A DNA stretch of 9,913 nucleotides from Actinomycetota bacterium (GTDB lineage Bacteria > Actinomycetota > Actinomycetes > Nanopelagicales > Nanopelagicaceae): positions 1 through 9,913 of the forward strand of contig WLNK01000033.1 in assembly GCA_009699795.1 (NCBI GenBank), given 5' to 3'. Below the pieces are notes generated by a model. It was not told where the DNA came from. It saw only the letters and a list, made by a program, of their open reading frames with translations, and searched no databases. Positions 1-6,294 of this stretch are shown here, one piece after another. The position numbers and the translations under genes are program-made. The first letter of the stretch is position 1; each line of letters opens with the position of its first letter.

Positions 1-70
1 GATTGCACCACGTAAGGGCGATAACGCTCCAATGGCGGTAATCGAAGTTCTTACTGAGAAAGATAACTAA
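1..70 (+). CDS. rplQ: 50S ribosomal protein L17, C-terminal end only (partial)
   Basis: The window opens inside this gene; the last 22 codons (2-67) and the TAA stop (68-70) are present. They read IAPRKGDNAPMAVIEVLTEK followed by DN. The PRKGDNAPMAVIE string is the conserved C-terminal strand of bacterial L17, a large-subunit protein near the exit of the peptide tunnel. In most bacteria rplQ is the last gene of the rpoA-containing ribosomal operon, and in actinobacteria truA follows it, as here. A terminator-like hairpin starts 37 nt after the stop, which fits the end of that operon. The start lies outside the window, so nothing can be said of the rest of the protein. Identification rests on a short but very characteristic segment and on gene order. 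Confidence 0.9.
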   Translation, partial: IAPRKGDNAPMAVIEVLTEKDN

Positions 71-100
71 GCCCCTTCGCGTTTAGAAATCTCTACTTAA

Positions 101-937
101 ATGACGGAACCCACTCTCTATCCTGAGAGTGGGTTTCTTCGTTTAAGAATAGATCTTGCATACGACGGAACTAATTTTTCAGGTTGGGCTGTACAGCCCG
201 ATCGCCGAACCGTACAAGCACTTATCGAAGAAGCCCTCGCAAAAATTGCTCGCACTGAAGTAGAAACAATTGTTGCGGGCCGCACCGATGCTGGGGTACA
301 CGCGAGTGGCCAAGTTATACATGTTGATGTTCCAGAAAATATTGGTTTGGATGACCTTGCCTACAAGCTAAATCGCATCCTCGATGAAGATATTCGCATC
401 AATAAAATCGAAGTGGCGCCCCCCGCATTCCATGCAAGATTTTCAGCGCTGCGCCGCTACTACCAATACCGAATTTTAGATTCCAATAGCGTCATTCAAC
501 CGCTGGCAAGATTTAATACAGCAGGTTGGTATCGCCCACTAGATTTAGATCTCATGAACCAAGCGAGCAAACTTCTCCTTGGCACACACGATTTTGCAGC
601 GTTCTGTAAATTCCGAGAAGGTGGCACCACAATTCGAACTCTCGAAAAGTATCAATGGATACGTGATGAGCAAGGAATTCTTGTTGCCGACGTGGTTGCA
701 GATGCTTTTTGCTATTCAATGGTGCGCAATTTGGTAGGAGCGGTGGTTTGCGTTGCTGATGGACGCTTTGAACCTTCATGGATTGCGACGTTGCTAGCCA
801 ATCGCGAGCGCGTAAGTGATTCGCTGGTCTTTCCAGGAAGGGGTTTGACCCTCTATAAAGTTGATTACCCAACACCGGCCGAATTGCTCGATCGGGCGGC
901 AAAAACAGTGGCCCGACGAGAGGAAGAGAACAACTAG
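101..937 (+). CDS. truA: tRNA pseudouridine(38-40) synthase TruA
   Basis: This 278-residue cytoplasmic enzyme converts uridines 38, 39 and 40 in the tRNA anticodon arm to pseudouridine. The family signature AGRTDAGVHASGQV is at residues 59-72, with catalytic Asp63 in the RTDAGVH motif. N-terminal LRLRIDLAYDGTNFSGWA (13-30), the ARFSALRRYYQYRI strand near 115-128, and MVRNLVGAVV in the C-terminal half are also typical. Length is normal for the family. The start is tightly fixed: an in-frame TAA (98-100) touches the ATG at 101, and no other ATG, GTG or TTG occurs in frame before the catalytic motif. There is no clear Shine-Dalgarno sequence upstream. Codons 3-15 form a strong terminator-like hairpin, so expression may depend on read-through from rplQ or on RNA folding. 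The neighbours rplQ and rplM are as usual for actinobacteria. Confidence 0.96.
   Translation: MTEPTLYPESGFLRLRIDLAYDGTNFSGWAVQPDRRTVQALIEEALAKIARTEVETIVAGRTDAGVHASGQVIHVDVPENIGLDDLAYKLNRILDEDIRINKIEVAPPAFHARFSALRRYYQYRILDSNSVIQPLARFNTAGWYRPLDLDLMNQASKLLLGTHDFAAFCKFREGGTTIRTLEKYQWIRDEQGILVADVVADAFCYSMVRNLVGAVVCVADGRFEPSWIATLLANRERVSDSLVFPGRGLTLYKVDYPTPAELLDRAAKTVARREEENN
108..144 (+). terminator. Intrinsic-terminator-like hairpin, embedded in the 5' end of truA
   Basis: AACCCACTCTC (108-118) pairs perfectly over 11 bp with GAGAGTGGGTT (125-135) around a 6-nt TATCCT loop. A T-rich run, TTTCTTCGTTT, spans 134-144. Stem length, loop size and tail are those of a Rho-independent terminator, and its place 37 nt after the rplQ stop is where the end of the ribosomal operon would be expected. 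It lies wholly inside truA, beginning 5 nt after the truA ATG. It may end most rplQ transcripts and leave truA to read-through, or it may act in the truA mRNA as a fold near the start codon. The structure is seen directly; termination is inferred. The tail is interrupted by C and G, so efficiency may be partial. Confidence 0.7.
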
Positions 938-969
938 CTGAGCGTGAATATGGGCGGAATCAGGCGATT

Positions 970-998
970 TTGACCCCTCGCAAGGCGGCTAGTACCCT
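970..998 (+). promoter_or_regulatory. Promoter for the rplM-rpsI transcript
   Basis: A -35 element TTGACC (970-975) and a -10 element TACCCT (993-998) are separated by 17 bp. The -10 fits the actinobacterial TANNNT pattern and the -35 is close to TTGACA. The predicted transcript start is about 1005, giving a leader of about 77 nt before rplM. It lies in the only sizeable gap of the window (938-1081) and is the obvious place to begin the long unidirectional gene run that follows. The elements are seen; activity is inferred. Confidence 0.6.
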
Positions 999-1004
999 TA
1001 CACC

Positions 1005-1081
1005 TCTGCGCTTAGCTCGCTCACATGGGTAGCGGCGCCGCTTGAAACCAAAGTTCTAATTAAGAAGAAGGCAGAAAAAGC
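1005..1081 (+). promoter_or_regulatory. 5' leader of rplM with possible hairpin and a Shine-Dalgarno site
   Basis: The leader can fold into a stem. CGCT (1018-1021) pairs with AGCG (1031-1034) around a 9-nt loop, and this is extended by GCGC (1008-1011) with GCGC (1035-1038) across a one-sided 6-nt bulge. A perfect 12-nt palindrome, AGCGGCGCCGCT (1031-1042), offers a competing fold. The rest is A-rich and ends with GAAGAAGG (1064-1071), a Shine-Dalgarno site 10 nt before the rplM ATG. L13 leaders are known to be autoregulatory in other bacteria. Whether this one is cannot be told from one sequence. Confidence 0.35.
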
Positions 1082-1534
1082 ATGCGTACATATAGTCCAA
1101 AGGCAGGCGACGTCGTCCGTAAGTGGCACGTTATCGATGCACAAGATGTAGTTCTTGGCCGCCTTGCAACTCATGCTGCTGTTCTACTTCGTGGAAAGCA
1201 CAAAGCAACATTTGCTCCACACATGGACATGGGCGACTTCGTCATCGTAATTAACGCAGACAAGATTTCGCTCTCTGGTAACAAAGCACTGACAAAGTTT
1301 GCACACCACCACTCAGGTTTCCCAGGTGGTTTGACTTCTACTGTTTATGGCGAGCTTATGGAAAAGCACCCAACACGTGCAGTTGAAAAAGCAATTAAGG
1401 GAATGTTGCCAAAGAATCGTCTTGGTCGCGATATCGCGTCAAAGCTCAAGGTGTATGCAGGTTCAGAGCATCCACATGCAGCACAAGCTCCACAGCCATA
1501 TAAATTCGAGCAAGTTTCACAGATCGTTAAGTAA
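1082..1534 (+). CDS. rplM: 50S ribosomal protein L13
   Basis: L13 is an early-assembling protein of the large ribosomal subunit that binds 23S rRNA. The 150-residue product begins MRTYSPKAGDVVRKWHVIDA, as in actinobacterial L13, and continues with VVLGRLATHAAVLLRGKHK. The L13 signature IKGMLPKNRLGRDIASKLKV lies at about residues 104-123, followed by YAGSEHPHAAQ. Length is normal. The ATG at 1082 has a good ribosome-binding site (GAAGAAGG, 10 nt upstream) and matches the conserved N-terminus, so the start is secure. It has its own promoter and leader and is followed 15 nt later by rpsI, the near-universal L13-S9 pair. Codons look strongly biased towards those of highly expressed genes (many GCA, CGT, AAG), as expected for a ribosomal protein. 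Confidence 0.98.
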   Translation: MRTYSPKAGDVVRKWHVIDAQDVVLGRLATHAAVLLRGKHKATFAPHMDMGDFVIVINADKISLSGNKALTKFAHHHSGFPGGLTSTVYGELMEKHPTRAVEKAIKGMLPKNRLGRDIASKLKVYAGSEHPHAAQAPQPYKFEQVSQIVK

Positions 1535-1549
1535 GGGATAACTAAAGAC

Positions 1550-2038
1550 ATGTCAGATACAACTTATAACGACGGTTTAGACGAAAACGAAGTTCCTACT
1601 TCTTACTCTTCATCAACGCCAGCTCCAGCAACTAACCGCCCAGCAATTAAGGCGCCAGGTGCCGGAACAGGTCGCCGTAAAGAAGCAGTTGCACGCGTTC
1701 GTCTTGTTCCAGGAACAGGTCGTTGGGTTGTAAACGGCAAAGCGCTCGCAGACTATTTCCCAAATAAAGTTCACCAACAACTCGTATCGGAGCCATTTCG
1801 CACAGTAGGTGCTGAGAATGCATACGATGTTTTTGCTCGCATCAACGGTGGCGGAGTTTCTGGCCAAGCTGGTGCACTTCGTCTTGGTGTTGCTCGTTCA
1901 CTTAACCAAATTGATGAAGAAGCTAACCGCCCGGCACTTAAGAAGGCTGGATTCCTTTCACGTGATGCACGTGTTATCGAGCGCAAGAAGTACGGTCTGA
2001 AGAAGGCTCGTAAGCGTTCGCAATACAGCAAGCGTTAA
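1550..2038 (+). CDS. rpsI: 30S ribosomal protein S9
   Basis: S9 belongs to the head of the small subunit; its C-terminal tail reaches the P-site tRNA. The core starts at about residue 40 with GTGRRKEAVARVRLVPGTG and carries the S9 signature GGGVSGQAGALRLGVARSL (about residues 100-118). It ends in the basic tail YGLKKARKRSQYSKR, whose terminal SKR is the conserved tRNA-contacting end. About 40 residues rich in acidic, Ser, Thr and Pro residues precede the core. This extension is common in actinobacterial S9, so the 162-residue length is as expected. The ATG at 1550 has AAGGGA (1533-1538) overlapping the rplM stop, 11 nt upstream. It is co-transcribed with rplM; glmM follows after 19 nt with no terminator between. 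Confidence 0.98.
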   Translation: MSDTTYNDGLDENEVPTSYSSSTPAPATNRPAIKAPGAGTGRRKEAVARVRLVPGTGRWVVNGKALADYFPNKVHQQLVSEPFRTVGAENAYDVFARINGGGVSGQAGALRLGVARSLNQIDEEANRPALKKAGFLSRDARVIERKKYGLKKARKRSQYSKR

Positions 2039-2057
2039 TTCGAAGAGCGCAAAATTT

Positions 2058-3413
2058 ATGGCGCTATTTGGAACAGATGGAATACGTGGTTTAGCTAATC
2101 GCGAATTAACAGCGGAATTAGCCTTAAATGTTGCACTTGCAACTGCCCATGTTCTTCTTTCAAATAAGGCTGCAAACAATAAACGCCCGCACGCAATTGT
2201 CGGCCAAGATTCACGCGCATCTGGAGAATTTCTAGAAGCTGCCGTTGTTGCAGGTTTAACAAGTGCAGGCATAGATGTTTATCGCGTAGGCGTTCTTCCA
2301 ACACCAGCAATCGCATATCTAGTAGGTGAAACTGGCGCAGATCTTGGTGTAATGATTTCAGCTTCTCATAATGCAATGCCAGATAACGGCATCAAGATAT
2401 TTGCACGTGGTGGAGAAAAGCTAGATGACAAAATCGAAGCGGCAATCGAAGCTCGAGTCGCGGAACTTAAATCAGGTATTGATTGGCAGCGCCCAACGGG
2501 CGCAGATGTAGGTCGTGCCATTGTTGATGAGAATGCGAGCGAGAAATACTTAGCACATTTGCTTTCATCGGTTAAGACACCGCTAAAGGGCTTAAAGATT
2601 GTGGTCGATTGTGCAAATGGCGCATCATCGGTTGTAGCACCGGAATCACTTCGCCGAGCAGGGGCCCAAGTAATAGCAATCTATAACTCACCAAATGGTT
2701 GGAATATCAACGATGGTTGCGGTTCAACGCATTTAGATAAATTACGCGAAGCAGTAGCAAAAGAAAGCGCAGATTTTGGAATCGCTCACGATGGCGACGC
2801 TGATCGCTGCCTTGCCATCGATGGAAAAGGAAATGACGTTGATGGTGATGTCATCATGACAATTCTTGCTCTTGGATTTAAAGCTCGCGGCGCCCTTACA
2901 TCAAACACAATCGTCGGAACCGTGATGAGCAATCTTGGCTTTATGAAAGCGATGAAAGAAGCAGATATCAACGTAGTTACTACCGCAGTTGGCGATCGCT
3001 ATGTTTTAGAAGAGATGCTCAAGAAGAATTACGCACTTGGTGGCGAACAATCCGGTCACTTAATTATGCGCGAGTTTGCAAACACCGGCGATGGAATCCT
3101 TACCGCTCTTGCTCTTGCACAAGAGGTAGCTAAATCTGGAAAACCTCTCCATGAATTAGCAAGTGCGATGCACAGATTCCCTCAGATTTTAATAAATGTA
3201 AAAGATGTAAATAAAGAAAAACTTGACGGATCACAGGCAATTAAAGAAGCCGTTCGCTCTGCCGAAGATTCATTAGGAGATAAAGGGCGTGTTTTATTGC
3301 GAGCATCTGGAACAGAACCGCTTGTTCGCGTGATGGTGGAAGCCCAAAGTGATAACCTTGCGAAAGAAATTGCAACGAGCCTAGCTAAAGTTGTCGAAGC
3401 AGAACTGAGGTAA
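2058..3413 (+). CDS. glmM: Phosphoglucosamine mutase GlmM
   Basis: GlmM interconverts glucosamine-6-phosphate and glucosamine-1-phosphate, the step between GlmS and GlmU on the way to UDP-GlcNAc for peptidoglycan. The 451-residue protein shows all four parts of the alpha-D-phosphohexomutase family. These are N-terminal FGTDGIRG (4-11), the phosphoserine loop ISASHN (100-105, catalytic Ser most likely 103), the Mg-binding DGDADR (Asp245, 247 and 249), and the sugar-binding GGEQSGH (328-334) with the phosphate-binding RASGTEP (415-421). The SASHN...DNGIKIF sequence and the GGEQSGH loop favour GlmM over phosphoglucomutase or phosphomannomutase. The ATG at 2058 opens at the conserved N-terminus, with a weak GAAGAG (2042-2047) 10 nt upstream. 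glmS follows after 5 nt, so two successive pathway steps are co-expressed. Family enzymes need activation by Ser phosphorylation. Confidence 0.97.
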   Translation: MALFGTDGIRGLANRELTAELALNVALATAHVLLSNKAANNKRPHAIVGQDSRASGEFLEAAVVAGLTSAGIDVYRVGVLPTPAIAYLVGETGADLGVMISASHNAMPDNGIKIFARGGEKLDDKIEAAIEARVAELKSGIDWQRPTGADVGRAIVDENASEKYLAHLLSSVKTPLKGLKIVVDCANGASSVVAPESLRRAGAQVIAIYNSPNGWNINDGCGSTHLDKLREAVAKESADFGIAHDGDADRCLAIDGKGNDVDGDVIMTILALGFKARGALTSNTIVGTVMSNLGFMKAMKEADINVVTTAVGDRYVLEEMLKKNYALGGEQSGHLIMREFANTGDGILTALALAQEVAKSGKPLHELASAMHRFPQILINVKDVNKEKLDGSQAIKEAVRSAEDSLGDKGRVLLRASGTEPLVRVMVEAQSDNLAKEIATSLAKVVEAELR

Positions 3414-3418
3414 ATCGC

Positions 3419-5257
3419 GTGTGCGGAATTGTGGGTTACACAGGGCCACAGTCTGCAATCACGCCACTCGTAGAAGGTTTACGACGACTTGAATATCGCG
3501 GCTATGACTCTGCAGGAATCGCACTCGGCACACCTGGTTCACTTTTTATAGAAAAGCGCGCAGGAAAACTTGGAAATTTAGAGGGCGCTCTTCCGGCTAA
3601 TCTTCCCGTTGTTCACTCCGGTATCGGTCACACTCGTTGGGCAACTCATGGCGGACCTACAGATCGAAACGCACATCCTCATGTTGATAATGAAGGAAAG
3701 CTTGCTGTTATTCATAATGGAATCATTGAAAATTATTCAGAGCTAAAGATCGAACTTGAAAAGCGTGGGCACAAATTCACTTCAGATACAGACACAGAAT
3801 CTGTTGCACACTTGCTCTCAGATTTACGCAAAGAGAATAAAGGTGACCTGACTGCTGCAATGCGTGAGGCAGTTAAGAAGTTACGCGGTTCATTTACTCT
3901 TCTCGCAATTCATGCCGATGCACCGGAGACAATTGTGGGCGTTCGTCGCAATTCTCCACTTGTTGTAGGTATCGGAGATGGTGAAAATTTCATGGCATCC
4001 GATGTTGCAGCTTTTATTGATTACACGAAACGCGCAATTGAACTCGGCCAAGATGAAGTAGTAACTATTACGCCAGGTGGAATAGAGATTACTGATTTGA
4101 GCGGCAAGAAAGTTGCGCCTCGCGAATATGAAATCACCTGGGATTCAGCCGCAGCTCAAAAGGGTGGATTCTCACACTTCATGCTTAAAGAGATCTTCGA
4201 ACAACCTAAAGCTGTAGCAGACACACTTATCGGGCGCCTAAGCGATAACAATCAAATTCAACTTGATGAAATACATATGTCGGATAAAGAAATCAAGGCG
4301 ATAAAGAAAATTGTTGTAATCGCCTGCGGAACCGCCTATCACGCTGGCATGGTTGCAAAATATGCAATTGAAAAATGGGCAAAAATTTCAGTTGAAGTAG
4401 AAATCGCGAGTGAGTATCGATATCGCGATCCAATTATCGATGCGGGAACTCTTGTCATCGCAATTTCGCAGTCCGGTGAAACCATGGACACGCTGATGGC
4501 TATCCGCCATGCGAAAGCTGCAGGTGCGCGAGTCCTTGCAATATGTAATACGAATAGTTCAACTATTCCGCGTGAATCCGATGCGGTTCTGTATACGCAC
4601 GCGGGGCCCGAAATTGCCGTCGCCTCAACTAAAGCTTTTCTCACACAAGTTGTTGCCGTATATCTCATTGGATTAAAACTGGCTCAAGTTCGAGGAGAGC
4701 TCAAAGATTCAGAGATTCACAATCTTTACAATGAGATGCTCGAACTGCCTGCAAAGATTGAACAGATCCTTGAAACTGTTGAACCACTTCGCGAATTAAC
4801 TCGGGGTTTTGCGCAGAGCGCATCAGTACTTTTCCTCGGTCGAAATGTTGGTTATCCAGTTGCACTTGAAGGTGCACTCAAATTAAAAGAGCTTGCCTAT
4901 ATGCATGCAGAAGGTTTCGCTGGGGGTGAGTTAAAGCATGGACCGATCGCACTCATTGATCAGGGGACTCCAGTTATCGCAATCCTTCCTGCCGGCCACG
5001 ACCACGCACTTGATGAAAAAATGTTAAGCAATATCCAAGAGGTAAAAGCTCGTGGTGCTCGCGTCATTGTTATCGCCCAAGAAGGCGATAAAGTCGTTGG
5101 CGCAGAGCACATCATCAGAATTCCTGTTGCATCTGCATTATTGCAACCAGTGCTTGCGACAGTTCCACTTCAAGTTTTCGCATATGAGATGGCCGTAACT
5201 CGTGGAAACGATGTGGACCAGCCACGAAACCTTGCAAAATCTGTCACGGTTGAATAG
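3419..5257 (+). CDS. glmS: Glutamine-fructose-6-phosphate aminotransferase (isomerizing) GlmS
   Basis: GlmS makes glucosamine-6-phosphate from fructose-6-phosphate and glutamine, the committing step of amino-sugar synthesis. Residues 1 to about 220 are a class II glutamine amidotransferase domain. Cys2 becomes the N-terminal nucleophile once Met is removed, and HTRWATHGGP (71-80) and HNGIIENY (99-106) line the site. Two SIS sugar-isomerase domains follow, at about 295-425 (CGTAYHAG 303-310, ISQSGET 349-355, ASTKAFLTQ 402-410) and about 460-600 (LGRNVGYPVALEGALKLKE, GELKHGP 503-509). The C-terminus NLAKSVTVE with Lys607 is canonical. At 612 residues it is full length. It starts at GTG 3419, which places Cys at position 2 as required, with GAGG (3407-3410) inside the end of glmM as Shine-Dalgarno. 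The 5-nt gap excludes a glmS ribozyme. Confidence 0.98.
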   Translation: MCGIVGYTGPQSAITPLVEGLRRLEYRGYDSAGIALGTPGSLFIEKRAGKLGNLEGALPANLPVVHSGIGHTRWATHGGPTDRNAHPHVDNEGKLAVIHNGIIENYSELKIELEKRGHKFTSDTDTESVAHLLSDLRKENKGDLTAAMREAVKKLRGSFTLLAIHADAPETIVGVRRNSPLVVGIGDGENFMASDVAAFIDYTKRAIELGQDEVVTITPGGIEITDLSGKKVAPREYEITWDSAAAQKGGFSHFMLKEIFEQPKAVADTLIGRLSDNNQIQLDEIHMSDKEIKAIKKIVVIACGTAYHAGMVAKYAIEKWAKISVEVEIASEYRYRDPIIDAGTLVIAISQSGETMDTLMAIRHAKAAGARVLAICNTNSSTIPRESDAVLYTHAGPEIAVASTKAFLTQVVAVYLIGLKLAQVRGELKDSEIHNLYNEMLELPAKIEQILETVEPLRELTRGFAQSASVLFLGRNVGYPVALEGALKLKELAYMHAEGFAGGELKHGPIALIDQGTPVIAILPAGHDHALDEKMLSNIQEVKARGARVIVIAQEGDKVVGAEHIIRIPVASALLQPVLATVPLQVFAYEMAVTRGNDVDQPRNLAKSVTVE

Positions 5258-5260
5258 ATA

Positions 5261-5929
5261 ATGCCGCAAGTTCTCTTAACTCGTCGCGCTCAAATGACAA
5301 GAGCTCTTCGGTGGTCGGCAATATTCTTCGCTGGATTCCTTCTTGTAACTCACCAGGTACTTACATCTGGGCCGCTCACAAATGTAGATAGAAGTTTGAG
5401 TAATAAAGTCCATCCTGAATTTTCTGGAATTTTTGGATTCATCATTCGAAGACTCGACGATTTAGGGTTACGAAGCGTGACCGCAATCGCCCTTCTTTCA
5501 GGAGCTTTTTACATTGCTCGACGATTCAAAACTTGGCGCCCATTAAATCTAGCCGTACTTTCTTTAATCTCACTAAATCTTGTTGTCGGAGTATTTAAAT
5601 ATTGGCTTGGAAGAACAAAACCGAAAGTTGGACTTGATTTACTCCATGCAGGAGGAATGTCATATCCAAGTGGGCATGCATCGAATGCAATTCTGACCTG
5701 GGGTGTACTGGCATATTTAATTTACCGATACGCACATGTCGATAGATATCGTGGTCGAGTCGCTAGCGCTGGAGTTGCAGCAATTAGTTTGACCATATGT
5801 GTGGTCTCGTTAGTTCGAGATACGCATTGGTTTTCAGATCTCTTGGGCGGTCTCTTAATAGGTGGCGCACTTCTTGTGCTTGTAATAGCGGTGGATAGGT
5901 TCTTTCCATCAGATAGCCAACTCTCATAA
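5261..5929 (+). CDS. PAP2-family membrane phosphatase with altered active-site motifs
   Basis: This 222-residue integral membrane protein has about six hydrophobic segments (roughly 17-35, 72-86, 97-112, 142-157, 167-184, 195-211). PAP2 enzymes hydrolyse lipid phosphates or diphosphates, for example undecaprenyl diphosphate or phosphatidic acid phosphates. Motif C2, YPSGHASNA, is intact with His139. Motif C1 reads K113-x6-K120-P121 where K-x6-R-P is usual. Motif C3 keeps His189 and Asp193 (DTHWFSDLLGG) but has Ser183 where the conserved Arg is expected, with an Arg displaced to 186. It may therefore have unusual substrate preference or weak activity. The ATG at 5261 lies 3 nt after glmS with no good Shine-Dalgarno; ATG 5294 (Met12) is an alternative start. 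Its place beside glmM, glmS and alr suggests an envelope role such as carrier-lipid recycling. That is inference; the exact substrate cannot be assigned. Confidence 0.8.
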   Translation: MPQVLLTRRAQMTRALRWSAIFFAGFLLVTHQVLTSGPLTNVDRSLSNKVHPEFSGIFGFIIRRLDDLGLRSVTAIALLSGAFYIARRFKTWRPLNLAVLSLISLNLVVGVFKYWLGRTKPKVGLDLLHAGGMSYPSGHASNAILTWGVLAYLIYRYAHVDRYRGRVASAGVAAISLTICVVSLVRDTHWFSDLLGGLLIGGALLVLVIAVDRFFPSDSQLS

Positions 5930-5937
5930 CCTTCAAT

Positions 5938-5950
5938 TAGACTCAGGGCA
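5938..5950 (+). promoter_or_regulatory. Possible -10 element for a leaderless acpS transcript
   Basis: TAGACT (5938-5943) fits the TANNNT -10 pattern and would place +1 exactly on the A of the acpS ATG (5950). No usable Shine-Dalgarno exists: the only purine run, AGGG (5945-5948), ends one base before the ATG. No clear -35 is seen 16-18 bp upstream. Leaderless genes are common in actinobacteria. The arrangement is seen; promoter function is a guess. Confidence 0.3.
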
Positions 5951-6294
5951 TGATTGATGGAATCGGCATAGATGTTGTCGACATCAAAAGATTCCAAGAA
6001 TCTCTAGATCGCACACCAGCTTTGCTTGAAAAGTTGTTCACGCAAAGTGAGCGCCAAAAGTCTGTGCAGGGACTAGCTGCACGCTTTGCTGCAAAGGAAG
6101 CTTTATATAAAGCACTTAGCGCCGAGCACGGGTTGCAATGGCATGAAGCTGAAGTGATTAACCACGAAAACGGAAAACCCGATTTTCTCTTTCGAGGCAA
6201 AATTGCTGATTTAGTAGATGGAGCCAGAGTTCATCTCTCACTTTCACACGATGCTGGTATCGCATCAGCAATGGTTATTGTGGAGCGCGAATAA
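5950..6294 (+). CDS. acpS: Holo-[acyl-carrier-protein] synthase AcpS
   Basis: AcpS transfers 4'-phosphopantetheine from coenzyme A to a serine of apo acyl carrier protein, giving the active carrier for fatty-acid synthesis. The 114-residue product is the usual size of this trimeric, Mg-dependent cytoplasmic enzyme. It opens with MIDGIGIDVVDIKRF, where Asp8 is a metal ligand. It carries RFAAKEALYKAL (45-56) with the second ligand Glu50, followed by NGKP (74-77) and HLSLSHD (95-101). The N-terminus sits exactly where the family starts, so the ATG at 5950 is well supported despite the missing Shine-Dalgarno. The gene follows the PAP2 gene after 20 nt and shares a TAATG junction with alr. In many actinobacteria a NAD(P)HX repair gene sits between acpS and alr; none is present here. 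Confidence 0.96.
   Translation: MIDGIGIDVVDIKRFQESLDRTPALLEKLFTQSERQKSVQGLAARFAAKEALYKALSAEHGLQWHEAEVINHENGKPDFLFRGKIADLVDGARVHLSLSHDAGIASAMVIVERE

Noticed and set aside
552..902. Minus-strand open frame opposite truA
   Set aside because: It lies wholly within a well-supported gene, lacks recognisable motifs and reads as a composition shadow. The same holds for the other minus-strand frames (for example 1771-2031, 1958-2272, 4339-4668, 9232-9474).
1031..1042. Palindrome AGCGGCGCCGCT as a protein-binding operator
   Set aside because: It lies downstream of the predicted transcript start, is a low-complexity GC palindrome, and matches no operator I recognise; kept only as part of the leader description.
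2046..2065. Hairpin AGCGC/GCGCT around the glmM start codon
   Set aside because: Only 5 bp with a 10-nt loop and no T tail; likely chance and too weak to call a terminator or regulator.
3414..3418. A glmS ribozyme or riboswitch before glmS
   Set aside because: Only 5 nt separate glmM and glmS, so there is no room; that ribozyme is known mainly from Firmicutes.
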